NCBI GenBank assembly: GCA_905220665.1 | Contig: CAJNAR010000149.1 | Coordinates: 558,001-622,000 of the forward strand | DNA: 64,000 bases | From: Albugo candida | Lineage: Eukaryota > Oomycota > Peronosporomycetes > Albuginales > Albuginaceae | Direction: 5' to 3' | Shown: positions 53,047-63,425 of the stretch, one piece after another | How the letters are laid out: each line of letters begins with the position of its first letter | Position numbering within the stretch: the first letter of the stretch is position 1 | Program-made: the position numbers and the translations under genes | The notes under the pieces: generated by a model | Databases searched by the model: none | What the model was told of the DNA's origin: nothing | What the model saw: only the letters and a program-made list of their open reading frames with translations

Positions 53047-55812
53047 CTATCTTTGGACTTTCTTTGCACCGAATGCTTGTCGAAAAATTTCTTCAGCCTG
53101 CTCGGCATGGCGTTTTGAGGTCCCAACTGCCGATGCCGCTAGGCTCTGTCGGCCAATATAATTGATTGGAACCTGCTTGTGGACAATCTTTTCCAGGTGT
53201 GGACGAATATACATCCACGCTCCTTGATTCAAGGGTTCTTCTTGTACCCAAGTCACTTCCTCCATGCTGTGAAGAGCCCCAAGATACTCTACTAGCTGAG
53301 GAAACGGAAAAGGAGCGAGCTCCTCAATCCGGACAATGGCAACCTTCTCTCGTGCACGTGAAGTAAGACGGGACTGGCGTTCACGGACAAGATCGTAATA
53401 TATTTTGCCGGAACAAAGCATGACATGACGCACTTTAGCAGGTGTTTTTACAGATTCGTCAGCGTAAATGGGCTGGAAACTTGTTCCAGGACCCATGTCG
53501 TGTATGGAAGATGTCGCCTCTGGCAACCGCAATAGTGTTTTGGGTGCCAACAACACTACAGGTTTGCGAAAAGCTCGCTTTTGTTGACGATGGAGTAAGT
53601 GATAATAATTTGCTGGGGTTGTTGCATTCACAACGATCAGATTTGAATTGTGCGTATACTCTTTCCAGTCGATCAATTGCTTGGACGATACTGAATCAAG
53701 TGCTGGCGAATCCACCAGCTGCAAAAAGCGTTCGAGTTTGCCGCTCGAATGGTCTGGTCCAGCCCCATCGTACCCATGCGGTAGAAGCAACACCAATCCT
53801 GATTGTTTCATCCATTTTGTTTCACCTGAAGCTAGGAACTGATCGATAATGATTTGGGCTCCATTATTAAAGTCACCAAATTGTGCTTCCCATAAAACAA
53901 GAGTGCGAGGGTCTTCCAAGGAATACCCATACTCAAATCCCATGACAGCAAACTCGGACAAGTTGCTGTTAATGATCCGGAATTTGCCTTCTGCTTTTTG
54001 CCAGTGATCAAACGGGAAGTACAATGATCCAGAATTCTGATCTGTGAATGCAGCATGTCGATGACTGAATGTCCCTCGCCGACAATCCTGTCCTGATAGA
54101 CGAACAGAATAGCCTTCAGCTATAAGCGTTCCAAAAGCCATAGCTTCGGCAGTTCCCCAGTCGAGCTTGATATTGTTTGCTTCCATGGCAAGAAGTCGTT
54201 TTCTTGATAGTATATGAGAGCGCTCCAAACGATCATGGATGGAAATATGTTGTGGAACATCTATAGAAGCTATTCCAGCATCTAAAAGGTTCTCCAAGTT
54301 CGTCCCAGTCTCAACCGAATCATACAAGTCGGCTATTTTTGGTTGCTTGCAGATATTCCATTTTTGCTTGAATGCATCGACATGCATCGGTGCGTAGCTT
54401 TTCGCTTTCTCAAATTCTTCCTGTAGGTGAGAGCTCATTCTATTTTGCAACTTTTGCACTCTATCCGATGAGATAACTCCAGCGTCTTCCAACTCCTGAC
54501 CAAAGTGATGAGCGAGTGGTACAGTTTTGTCGATTATTGCGTACATTTTCGGCTGGGTAAATCGAGGTTCATCCACTTCATTGTGTCCATAACGGCGGTA
54601 AGTACTTAGGTCAACGACGATATCTTTGCCAAATTGAGTACGATAAGCCATGGCCAGACTTGCAGCGCGCAAAACATGAGGAATCGAACCACCATTCACG
54701 TGTAGTATTGGAGCATCAATGGATTTGGCAACGTCGGAACAGTACCTGGTGGATCGGCTATCAGGGTATGTGGTGGTAAACCCGACTTGATTATTTACTA
54801 TAAGGTGTATGGAACCTCCGATGGTGAAACCGGGAAGCTGAGATAAAGACAACCCCTCCGGGACGCATCCTTGACCAGCAAAAGCCGCATCACCATGCAA
54901 TAAAAGACTTATTGCTTTTTCTCCATTGTCGATCTTTGCTCGTGTTTTTCCATTCACTACAGCATTGATACACTCAAGATGGGATGGATTTGGCAACAAA
55001 GACACATGCACTTTATCGTTTCCATATAATTTGTCCATAGACGTAGCGATATGAGACGTCACATCATCGACGCCTTTATAGATAGGAGGAAATTCTGTAT
55101 TCCCGTCCACCTTAGAAAAAATCTTATGAGCCGGATAATCCAATAGAGACACTAAGAGCGCAAGCCGACCACGATGAGGCATCCCAATAACGACATTTGA
55201 TACATCGTTCTCTTTGACTGCTGCTAGATGAAGGATTTTATTGAGAAACGGGAACATTGACTCTGAACCTTCGCCCGAATATCGCTTGTAACTGGGATAT
55301 TTCTTCTTCAGAAAGTTCTCAAAAGTGTCTGCCATAATCATGAGTGTGAGTGAGTTGAGCAGCTCAGACGGTGTGCTAGAGTACACTTCTGAGCATTCGA
55401 TTGCATTGGCAAGCCAGGTTTTTTCCTCGCTCGATGAAAGATGCTGAATTTCATACCCAATTTTCCCGCAGTACGCGTCCTTGAGATGCCCATACAGTTG
55501 CTCCCCGTTCCAAACTCGATCACTGTAGTTTGCACCTTGAGAGCTATCCAGCTGGATGAGTTTCTTCCAAATTGAAGCGAATCGCTGTTTGGGTAGGTAT
55601 TTTGAATCGTCTGGAAAGTTTCGGGGCTGGAGTGGGTCGATGTCAGCTTCGATATGTCCATATTCCCGAAAACACTGTAGCAAGGTCGAAAATGCGAGTT
55701 GTTCTGTTGTGAGCGTCGAAAATAGCCTCTGAGATCTCAAAGAGCTACGACAGGTGAGCAAGACCTTCAAAGGAGATAGCGATAACGGCATTCGGCGGTA
55801 AAGCATCCTCAT
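53047..55812 (-). CDS. DHTKD1: 2-oxoadipate dehydrogenase E1 (DHTKD1)
   Basis: This is a thiamine-diphosphate-dependent 2-oxo acid dehydrogenase E1 of the DHTKD1 type, which decarboxylates 2-oxoadipate in lysine and tryptophan breakdown. It is one exon of 921 codons, matching DHTKD1 (about 920) and shorter than OGDH (about 1020). The N-terminus is basic and hydroxylated (MRMLYRRMPLSLSPLKVLLT), a likely mitochondrial peptide. Landmarks are IGMPHRGRLALLVSLLDYP, LLPNPSHLECINAVVNGKTR, LLHGDAAFAGQGCVPEGLSL, GGSIHLIVNNQVGFTTTYPD, YRRYGHNEVDEPRFTQPKMY, LSGQDCRRGTFSHRHA and LLPHGYDGAGPDHSSGKLER. The lack of introns over 2.8 kb contrasts with its neighbour MEMO1. It is convergent with MEMO1, with 109 bp between the stops. 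Confidence 0.94.
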   Translation of the reverse strand: MRMLYRRMPLSLSPLKVLLTCRSSLRSQRLFSTLTTEQLAFSTLLQCFREYGHIEADIDPLQPRNFPDDSKYLPKQRFASIWKKLIQLDSSQGANYSDRVWNGEQLYGHLKDAYCGKIGYEIQHLSSSEEKTWLANAIECSEVYSSTPSELLNSLTLMIMADTFENFLKKKYPSYKRYSGEGSESMFPFLNKILHLAAVKENDVSNVVIGMPHRGRLALLVSLLDYPAHKIFSKVDGNTEFPPIYKGVDDVTSHIATSMDKLYGNDKVHVSLLPNPSHLECINAVVNGKTRAKIDNGEKAISLLLHGDAAFAGQGCVPEGLSLSQLPGFTIGGSIHLIVNNQVGFTTTYPDSRSTRYCSDVAKSIDAPILHVNGGSIPHVLRAASLAMAYRTQFGKDIVVDLSTYRRYGHNEVDEPRFTQPKMYAIIDKTVPLAHHFGQELEDAGVISSDRVQKLQNRMSSHLQEEFEKAKSYAPMHVDAFKQKWNICKQPKIADLYDSVETGTNLENLLDAGIASIDVPQHISIHDRLERSHILSRKRLLAMEANNIKLDWGTAEAMAFGTLIAEGYSVRLSGQDCRRGTFSHRHAAFTDQNSGSLYFPFDHWQKAEGKFRIINSNLSEFAVMGFEYGYSLEDPRTLVLWEAQFGDFNNGAQIIIDQFLASGETKWMKQSGLVLLLPHGYDGAGPDHSSGKLERFLQLVDSPALDSVSSKQLIDWKEYTHNSNLIVVNATTPANYYHLLHRQQKRAFRKPVVLLAPKTLLRLPEATSSIHDMGPGTSFQPIYADESVKTPAKVRHVMLCSGKIYYDLVRERQSRLTSRAREKVAIVRIEELAPFPFPQLVEYLGALHSMEEVTWVQEEPLNQGAWMYIRPHLEKIVHKQVPINYIGRQSLAASAVGTSKRHAEQAEEIFRQAFGAKKVQR

Positions 55813-56021
55813 CGTTAAGGGTGAAAATGTATTTTCGTTCTGTAAACTCGCGAGCGAAAAACCTTAGAAGCATTGTATACGTCAAATATGTGAGCACATC
55901 CTCCTACTTTCTATCATTCAGATTTTAAATGCGTAGAATGTTCGCTTAGATAGCAATGGAACCAGTGAGCATCCTAGTCGAAACTATAGTTTTACTTTGA
56001 CTCGCACTCACCTCTATTTTC

Positions 56022-56813
56022 TCATGATTCAACCTTAGATAATTGCTGACGTACTTGTTGACATGCTTCTTTATGGTGTAGCCAGTCTTCTGATTGATGC
56101 TTTTCGCTGCAATAAAACGCCGCGCGACACTCGCAGCGGAGTAAACCTTCACTTGAGGAATTCAAGTGCTCAGAGTCAGGAATAGACGATCCGCAATATC
56201 GACACCCAATCTGTGGCTTTGTTATAATCCCTGTCACCAATTGTTCTCGATGAAGTGTTTCAAAAGCCGATGTTACGTGTGTAAGAAATGTTATCAGGAC
56301 TTGCTGCCGCATTTGTAATGTCAGCCATACATCCGCTTCGATCAGCACTTTTGCGTCAATTAGCCTCTTCTTCTCGGCGATTATTGCTTGTGATGCTGCA
56401 TGTGATACGGCTTGAATTTTCAATTCTGGGTCGAGTGGATCCACAAATGCCAACATATACTGGCACAGAGATTCGCCGGAAAAAGTCGGCATTATCCCTT
56501 CTTTCCGCAATCCTAGCAAGTAATCGAGATCTGCTCGAGCACAATCATCACGCTTCGAAGCTCGCGCGTGCGTCAGCTTCAAGAAGTTCTTTCCGTTATT
56601 TTCGAGTAATGTACTGAGGCATAGCTCGGGAGCCAGCAACTGCGAAGCAGATCGGCTGGTTTCGTTGAGGTTGTAGGGCAGATCAGGTGATGCGTTTGTA
56701 AGAAGAATTGCTTGGCCTTTGTAAGGAAGGGATAAGAACCATCGCATGAAGACAGCCGCATATTTAGCCCAAAACCGCATCAAGTATTCAGTGCCATCTG
56801 TTTGTGAATTCAT
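56022..56813 (-). CDS. MYND zinc finger protein
   Basis: This is a single exon of 263 residues. The C-terminus is a MYND finger: CRYCGSS, then a loop, CECRAAFYCSEKHQSEDW, then HHKEAC, with the cysteines and histidine in family spacing. MYND fingers mediate protein contacts. The N-terminal 200 residues are helical (LDYLLGLRKEGIMPTF, AVSHAASQAIIAEKKRLIDA) and not assigned to a family. A PDCD2- or SMYD-like catalytic part is absent. It is divergent from the myosin gene. Confidence 0.8.
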   Translation of the reverse strand: MNSQTDGTEYLMRFWAKYAAVFMRWFLSLPYKGQAILLTNASPDLPYNLNETSRSASQLLAPELCLSTLLENNGKNFLKLTHARASKRDDCARADLDYLLGLRKEGIMPTFSGESLCQYMLAFVDPLDPELKIQAVSHAASQAIIAEKKRLIDAKVLIEADVWLTLQMRQQVLITFLTHVTSAFETLHREQLVTGIITKPQIGCRYCGSSIPDSEHLNSSSEGLLRCECRAAFYCSEKHQSEDWLHHKEACQQVRQQLSKVES

Positions 56814-57120
56814 ATATAAATGAGTTGATAGAGCAGGGTACGGAGCCTTCGTAAATCAATAACGAATAATCAATATTCGCCTTTGCACCAGGTTTTCACT
56901 CTCAATACCTATTTTGATGGTTGTCACGTTGTGCATATGATCTTTACTTTAACCTTGTTTTTTGTATCAGTTTGAACGAGCATTTGAAATTCACTTGGTC
57001 ACCAGTTTCGTATAGAGCAAAGCAGGTGGAGCAATTTCGAAGCGTGTATTCCTATACTGTGCACGCCGGAATCTGGAGCAACGGTCGGAGAGACAATTCG
57101 TTCGCGCAGCTTATTGTAGA
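56814..57120. other. Divergent intergenic region, MYND gene and myosin
   Basis: These 307 bp lie between opposed start codons and hold no supported frame. They presumably carry both promoters. Confidence 0.4.
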
Positions 57121-60100
57121 ATGCGAATTGGCGCATCAGTTTGGGCATGTCAGGATGGATGTTGGTACGAAGCAATCGTTGATAAAGTGCTACCACTGTC
57201 GGGTAGTTTGCATTCGATAGAATACGAATGCAGTGTGATTAAGGAGAAGAAAGATCACACGAAAGAAGACCTTGCACATATAAGAGACCAAAACTTCTTG
57301 CTTCGGGTGAGCGAAAAGCACATTCAGCCGCGAGATCCGTGTACTGTCGACCATCGCATCGACGACTTGAGAAGCTTGATTTTTCTCAATCAAGCCTCTA
57401 TCCTTCATGTACTTGCGAAGAGATTCGCCCATGGACTTGTGTACACATATACAGGCTCTATACTACTTGCCATTAATCCGTATCGACAAATCGCTCTGTA
57501 CGATGATTCCGTCAAAGAAGCGTATTACCGGTGTGGTAGCTCGAAAAAGCTATCGCCGCACGTGTACGCAACAGCAGATAAAGCTTTCCGTAAAATGCTT
57601 TTTGCTGCTCCAGGTCATAAATGCGATCAATGTATCCTCGTCAGTGGTGAAAGCGGAACAGGGAAAACTGAGAGTGCAAAATTGATAATGAGTTATCTCG
57701 CTTTCGCCTCATTACAACAAAGGAATGGTAAATCACGCACAAACACGGTAGATCAAATCGAGACTGAGCATAATTGTATCCATGACCGAGTACTCGAGTC
57801 AAATCCAATTCTGGAAGCGTTTGGAAATGCAGCGACCATCAGAAATGACAATAGCAGTCGATTCGGCAAGTTCATACAGCTCGGATTTTCCGATACAAAC
57901 GGCGAATTGCTTGGCGCATCAATCTCCACATACTTGCTTGAGCGTGTGCGTATCATATCTCAGGCCAAAAGCGAACGCAACTACCACATATTTTATGAAA
58001 TGTGCTTAGGATCGTCAGAATCTGAACGTAAAGATTTAATGTTATTGCCCAACATAGATTCATACAACTATCTGAGCAAGTCGGAGGGTCATGTACGTGC
58101 TGATGGAGTCGAGGATGAAGAATCTTACGGAAAAACTAGACACGCAATGGCTCAGATGGGTATTGATGCTGATCAACAAATGCAGATCATGAAGATTGTG
58201 TCCTCGGTCTTACATCTGGGGAATATTTGTTTCGACACAAAACAGTCTAAAGAAACAAGCTTGAGTGTTGATTTGACATCTAGCTCTTCACGTGTGAGTG
58301 TCAATGCAACAATCGAGTTACTCGGACTCGAGATGGACCTCTTAGAGAAAGTATTAACCTCTCGTCAGATTAGAGCCGGGGGTGAATATATTACGATGCC
58401 TTTGGCAATAGACCAGGCGATCCTAGCTCGTGATGCGATCGCGAGAACTTTATATGCACAACTTTTTGACTGGCTGGTCTCAAGAATCAACGCTTCAATC
58501 AACTACAATGAACAGAACAGTTCAAGCCATTTTATCGGAATTGTTGACATTTTTGGCTTTGAGATTTTCGAAAACAATAGTTTGGAGCAACTGTGTATCA
58601 ATTTCGCGAATGAAAAACTTCAGCAACTATTTGGCAAATTCGTTTTTCAAGTAGAGCAAGATCAGTATCAACAAGAGGAGATTGATTGGCAACTTATTGA
58701 GTACCCGAACAATGACAATTGCGTTCAGATGTTTGAAAAAAAAACGTTGGGAGTGTTTTCGCTACTCGACGAACAGTGTCTGATGCCACGCGGAAATGAT
58801 GAAAAGTTGGCAAACAAATTTTACGACTCTCTGTCTCAAAATCTTTCATTCGGAGTGTCGAAGCTGCAGCAAGCGAAGCGACAATTCGTAATCCATCATT
58901 ATGCTGGCTCAGTATGTTATACTAGTGACGGATTTTGCGATAAAAATAAGGACCACAGTCATTCCAATGCGCTTAATGTGATGCAATCTTCAAAATCGGA
59001 TTTTTTAAGACTTATTTTACAATCGGTAGAACCTTTCGGTTCGCCAATTGGCATGAGAGAAAGTAAAGTATGGGGTGGGTCATTCACAAGTTCTCCAGGA
59101 AGAAGAACGTCGAGTATCATGTCGTCGACAGTGGTTGCGCAATTTAAAGGACAATTAAACACCTTACTAGATATTATCAACACTACCGAACCCCACTTCA
59201 TACGATGTATCAAACCAAATGATACAACCAGCCCGAAGGAGTTTATTCAGAAACGAGTACTCGAGCAGATACGCTGCGGCGGAGTTCTTGAGGCTGTCAA
59301 GATTTCTCGATGTGGCTATCCTGTGAGAATAGCTCATGAAACATTTATACAAAAGTATCGCTGTGTTCTTGGAAGTCATGGGGAACAGGTTCATGAAGTA
59401 AAGGAATTAGCCGAAAAGCTGATGAGTAAGCACGAGCATTTTGGTAAAATAACTCAACAACTGAAGCCTTTACAAGTTGGAAAAAGCAAAGTATTTTGCA
59501 TGACTTCGACATACGAACAACTTGAAAGAGCACGTGCTTGTGCTCTTTACATCACTGTGGTTGTATTACAGCGATACCTACGAGGATTTCAACAGAGACG
59601 TCAATATCAGCGATTACGATGCTGCGTAATTCAGTTCCAATGTATGTGGCGACGTTTTCAGTGCCGTCGTTACCTTGGACGGTTATTGCATGAGAGGAAA
59701 TGTGCTATTGCTATACAGAGCCAATTTCGCGGGTATGCTACTCGGATGGAATTTAGACGTGGGAGAGCGATAGTCATTATCCAAAAAATCGTGCGCGGAT
59801 GGCTAGTTCGTCGCTTCCATTCGATCGCTACGATGAATATGACAACGGTCTCTTGCGGTTCAATAGAAACGGATTCAAGCTATAATGTGGATAGTCAGAA
59901 TGGAACTATAGAGCTCGACCTGCGTCGGACTTCAGCAGGTAGTACTGTGATTTGCAGTGAAGACGTCGACATGAGTGACAACAAGAATTCCGACAATGAT
60001 AAAGACTGCTTTATGACCTCACCAGCAAGACTATTACCGTCAAAACGAATCAAAGATTATGACTTCACTACTCCAAAATACGAGAGTAATGAGTATGACA

Positions 60101-61032
60101 TTATTTGGGACTGTGGCTTGCTAGGATTGTACTTTGAGAGTGATGAGAAAACTGGAATGCCGGTCGTAAGAAGAGTTCATGAAAGTCTCAGTAATTGTGC
60201 CGATATATTTGAAGTATCTCGGGGTGATATGTTGCTGGCAGTGGGAGATACAGTGGTTACAAAAAGTGATATTCGATCTGTCTTGATCCTGCTGCAAGAA
60301 ATCGAGAAGCCTGTGCAACTTCACTTCACCAGAAGCGCTAGGAGACTCGAACCCTATCAAGCAGAGCCATTGGAGCTGCTTGGGGAAGAAGATTACGAAG
60401 TTTTGTGGCTGGATGGTGTTCCTCTAGGCCTTGGTTTCCGTCCATGTCCAGATACTGGATTGCCTTGTGTCATACAAGCCAGTGGAAATACTCAGTTACC
60501 AGGAATGTTCAATGTTCGTCCTGGAGACTACTTATTATTTATCAATGAATTTTCAACGAGTGGCGTTCGTTTCAAGAAAATCATTGACATTTTGGAGAGT
60601 GGCCCACGTCCTGTTGTCTTACGCTTTCGTCATAATGACCCAGTGGACGATGACTTCCAAGACAGCCTTCGGTTATCTACAAGTACGACACGTCCGACCT
60701 GTATGAGCCTCGATCCAAAAACAGATCACTCTCTCTACTACATCACATGGAAGGAGAATGATGGATCTTTAGGGATCGTAGTAAAGCAGGAATTTGGCCA
60801 ATCCTATCCGCGTGTTATAAGTATTAAAAATGAAGGAGCAGTCGTTCGAGACTCGCAAAAAAATCGAGTCGAGGTGGGAGATATCCTGCTGAGCATCAAC
60901 AATAACAACATCACTAAGATGGGATTTGGTGCAGCCATGAGCCTGCTACAGAGAGGTCCAAAGCCGCTTTTATTGATGTTTCAGCGTCCGCGTATATCGA
61001 TCGCAATGTCCACTAGGAGCTGCGGAATGTGA
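57121..61032 (+). CDS. Myosin with four IQ motifs and PDZ-like tail
   Basis: This is an actin-based motor of 1303 residues in one exon. The motor domain covers about residues 60-800: ATP-binding P-loop GESGTGKTESAK near 177, switch I NNSSRFGKFIQLGF, switch II IVDIFGFEIFENNSLEQLCI near 475, the actin-binding TLLDIINTTEPHFIRCIKPN and the converter RCGGVLEAVKISRCGYPV. About four IQ motifs follow at 815-905 (VVLQRYLRGFQQRRQY, IAIQSQFRGYATRMEFRRG, VIIQKIVRGWLVRRFH), which would bind calmodulin-like light chains. The tail has an acidic serine-rich linker and three PDZ-like repeats, near 980-1060, 1085-1170 and 1205-1290 (FEVSRGDMLLAVGDTVV, FNVRPGDYLLFINE, VEVGDILLSINNNNI). There is no coiled coil, so it is probably a single-headed cargo or membrane-linked motor. 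Confidence 0.94.
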   Translation: MRIGASVWACQDGCWYEAIVDKVLPLSGSLHSIEYECSVIKEKKDHTKEDLAHIRDQNFLLRVSEKHIQPRDPCTVDHRIDDLRSLIFLNQASILHVLAKRFAHGLVYTYTGSILLAINPYRQIALYDDSVKEAYYRCGSSKKLSPHVYATADKAFRKMLFAAPGHKCDQCILVSGESGTGKTESAKLIMSYLAFASLQQRNGKSRTNTVDQIETEHNCIHDRVLESNPILEAFGNAATIRNDNSSRFGKFIQLGFSDTNGELLGASISTYLLERVRIISQAKSERNYHIFYEMCLGSSESERKDLMLLPNIDSYNYLSKSEGHVRADGVEDEESYGKTRHAMAQMGIDADQQMQIMKIVSSVLHLGNICFDTKQSKETSLSVDLTSSSSRVSVNATIELLGLEMDLLEKVLTSRQIRAGGEYITMPLAIDQAILARDAIARTLYAQLFDWLVSRINASINYNEQNSSSHFIGIVDIFGFEIFENNSLEQLCINFANEKLQQLFGKFVFQVEQDQYQQEEIDWQLIEYPNNDNCVQMFEKKTLGVFSLLDEQCLMPRGNDEKLANKFYDSLSQNLSFGVSKLQQAKRQFVIHHYAGSVCYTSDGFCDKNKDHSHSNALNVMQSSKSDFLRLILQSVEPFGSPIGMRESKVWGGSFTSSPGRRTSSIMSSTVVAQFKGQLNTLLDIINTTEPHFIRCIKPNDTTSPKEFIQKRVLEQIRCGGVLEAVKISRCGYPVRIAHETFIQKYRCVLGSHGEQVHEVKELAEKLMSKHEHFGKITQQLKPLQVGKSKVFCMTSTYEQLERARACALYITVVVLQRYLRGFQQRRQYQRLRCCVIQFQCMWRRFQCRRYLGRLLHERKCAIAIQSQFRGYATRMEFRRGRAIVIIQKIVRGWLVRRFHSIATMNMTTVSCGSIETDSSYNVDSQNGTIELDLRRTSAGSTVICSEDVDMSDNKNSDNDKDCFMTSPARLLPSKRIKDYDFTTPKYESNEYDIIWDCGLLGLYFESDEKTGMPVVRRVHESLSNCADIFEVSRGDMLLAVGDTVVTKSDIRSVLILLQEIEKPVQLHFTRSARRLEPYQAEPLELLGEEDYEVLWLDGVPLGLGFRPCPDTGLPCVIQASGNTQLPGMFNVRPGDYLLFINEFSTSGVRFKKIIDILESGPRPVVLRFRHNDPVDDDFQDSLRLSTSTTRPTCMSLDPKTDHSLYYITWKENDGSLGIVVKQEFGQSYPRVISIKNEGAVVRDSQKNRVEVGDILLSINNNNITKMGFGAAMSLLQRGPKPLLLMFQRPRISIAMSTRSCGM

Positions 61033-61119
61033 AAGTAAAGATTGCAACAATTCAGGTCATAGAATTTTCGCTATCGTGTTAAATAATATAAGTTTAGAGC
61101 GTTTTCTCGCAACAAGGCA

Positions 61120-61719
61120 TTAAGCTTTGAGGACTTCATGGCTCCAGTCCGCTTCAAATGCAAACGAGGAAAGAGAATGCTCAGGGGCGTCACTGAATTC
61201 TGATTTAAGCTCCAAAGGCTTATACGGAACCACCTGTTCGGTTGCAATCACTTCGTCAGATACATGTGGGTGCTCTAATTCCAGTATTTGAGCTGCATAC
61301 TCGTTCAAATTCTCACACCAAATGCAAGACGCGTCTGCAAAACAGCTTTGTGTATTCATCAGTTGAGTAGCGTCGACACATCGAATCATCCTTGGAGTTA
61401 GAGGCACTATTATCAATTGTATCCACATCGGTCGCGAAAGGTTTCTACAGTGTACTGTCAATGGCAATTGCCTGCCGCAAATAGCTTCGAACCGATTCTT
61501 GACGTGAATTCGCACTTTCTCGGAATCGCGTATTTCAATGAAGTCATAAAAGTTCTGCTTGAAAAGTTCGTTGGTATCTCGAATGTTGAAGATTGAAGTG
61601 GCAATCGCACTGGCACATATAAATTCCCCGGACAAGAGGCACCACGCGACTTTGATTGCATCGTTCTTTCTATTGAATTCCATAATTTCGACGAGGTGTA
61701 TAAATTTGGGATTCGTCAT
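61120..61719 (-). CDS. Possible PAS-like protein, unknown
   Basis: This is a 199-codon single exon convergent with the myosin gene, 87 bp apart. The middle (AIATSIFNIRDTNELFKQNF, then YDFIEIRDSEKVRIHVKNRF and PMWIQLIIVPLTP) reads like the later strands of a PAS domain, as in the bHLH-like and PAS proteins of oomycetes, but the match is by eye only. The C-terminus is acidic (FSDAPEHSLSSFAFEADWSH). No DNA-binding or kinase part is seen. Confidence 0.55.
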   Translation of the reverse strand: MTNPKFIHLVEIMEFNRKNDAIKVAWCLLSGEFICASAIATSIFNIRDTNELFKQNFYDFIEIRDSEKVRIHVKNRFEAICGRQLPLTVHCRNLSRPMWIQLIIVPLTPRMIRCVDATQLMNTQSCFADASCIWCENLNEYAAQILELEHPHVSDEVIATEQVVPYKPLELKSEFSDAPEHSLSSFAFEADWSHEVLKA

Positions 61720-62205
61720 AACTCTTTGTTGCGAGGATCGGTAAACTGCTTATGTACAAGATAGCGAAACTGATTGTTCATGGCATAGAAAGACCCCATC
61801 GTGTTTTAATGATGAGCAATGTAGCACAAGAACTCGAAATTAGATCGATCAGTTGGAATAAAAATGCGCACAATGTGTCTTTTTTATACATTGTCCCATC
61901 TTTTCACTCTAAATTTGAGTTGTTGGCACCAGGATACTATTTTAAGCAATGTACTTTTGCACTCTTCTGGGCTTTTTCGATAAAAGTAAGCGTACGCAAC
62001 GGAAAGACGCGGTCGCGAAAGCTGATATGCTAATATATCGATACTGACATTGTGGCACAATAGTATTTCGCGATCGACTGTAGGGCATTCAAAGATTGGG
62101 TTTTATCTGAAATTATTTATCCAATATTGCATTGTTTAGATTATGTTTGCGACATTGTACATGCGCTTGGGCTGGCGTCAGGACAACGTGCGTCTCATCT
62201 CCCAC
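61720..62205. other. Intergenic region
   Basis: These 486 bp lie between opposed start codons. A plus frame of 93 codons from 61752 has no recognisable content, and I see no RNA gene. The region probably carries both promoters. Confidence 0.35.
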
Positions 62206-63425
62206 ATGCGCTTATATTCTATTTCTTCAAAGGAGCTCAGAAACATACTGGAAAATGTAAAAAGCGGTGCAGTACGTGCAAAAACCCTTCAATTCGGCCT
62301 TCATTGAAAATAGCATGTGGGGTATCATCTTCAGCTGTCACCGGTAGAAGCAGCTGATTCTATTGCACACACGTACCAAAGCAAACCGTCATACGATTCC
62401 GTCGAAAAATATGCGAAACTCGACAGAGACAGAAAGCAACGTACAGGGTTTCCTGAGGTTGTTTATGCCGAAGGAAAGAGCTACGCACAAATGGCCACGA
62501 TCCTAGAGAATATGATGCGAAGGCCAGCGGAGCTTGTGATGGCCACTCGAGTGAACAAAATCGATGCACTACAGCTACTACGGCGACCTATTCTGCAGGT
62601 TCGATCCGGCCACTATGACAAGGGCAAACCCGTGACTCGCTTCACGCATATTGAGTTTACTTTGCATGTCTTATCCAGAATCTTGAATATTATGAAACAG
62701 CTCGCATTTTGAGTAATAAACCAACGGGAAACGCGTTGCGCAGACGACACGTATGATGTAGTATTTCTTAGTATAAGAATCTTGGTTTATGTGAGGATCT
62801 GAATAGACTGGAAGCGTGAGTGTCTTGTGTGCTGGAACTTCGGATTTGCAAGTAGCGGAAGAAGCAGCTATCACCTTGGGTAAAGCGCTTGTATTGGACC
62901 TATTTGAATGCTACGCAAGCCCGTGTATTTGTAAGTAGAAATTGGGGGGCATCGCGTCGAGCGTTCATATGATGTGGGCGTTGCTGGGATTCATCGACTT
63001 TTCCAAAATCTTGACAAAGTCAGTACCTCGAGTGTTGCGATATGTGTAGCAGGGATGGATGGTGCCCTGCCAAGCGTTTTGGTATGCTGCATGAGAGAAT
63101 AATCGTCTCGGTCATTGAGGAATTCTTGTTAGGGCGGCTTGATATCCATTCCAATCATTGCTGTGCCGACAAGCGTGGGGTAAGATTGTGCACAAAACAT
63201 TTTTCTAAGACTTCATCGCTGTTGCAAAGTTACGGCGCTGCCTTTGCAGGTCTGGCACCTCTTTTAACAATGCTCAATTCATGCTCGCCGGGAGTGAGTG
63301 TTGTCAATATTGATAATGGATTCGGTGCTGCCATTTGTGCAGGTGCGTTGACATTTTGACGTAGCTGCTTTCGTTGATATTTTTTATATGAAGATCGCAT
63401 GCTAAGACTCAGTAGCTCTGAGTAA
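62206..63425 (+). CDS. larB-like: LarB-like AIR-carboxylase-fold protein, eight exons
   Basis: This is a protein of the LarB/CpmA class. In bacteria LarB carboxylates and hydrolyses nicotinate adenine dinucleotide in the first step of nickel-pincer cofactor synthesis for lactate racemase. Eight exons were read: 62206-62271, 62335-62598, 62679-62750, 62807-62879, 62939-63081, 63133-63179, 63230-63342 and 63394-63425. They total 810 nt (269 residues), a normal LarB length. The product follows LarB throughout: [118 protein letters not shown] and [20 protein letters not shown]. An alternative end without the last intron stops at 63359. The role in a eukaryote is not established here; no LarC or LarE is seen in the window. 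Confidence 0.88.
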
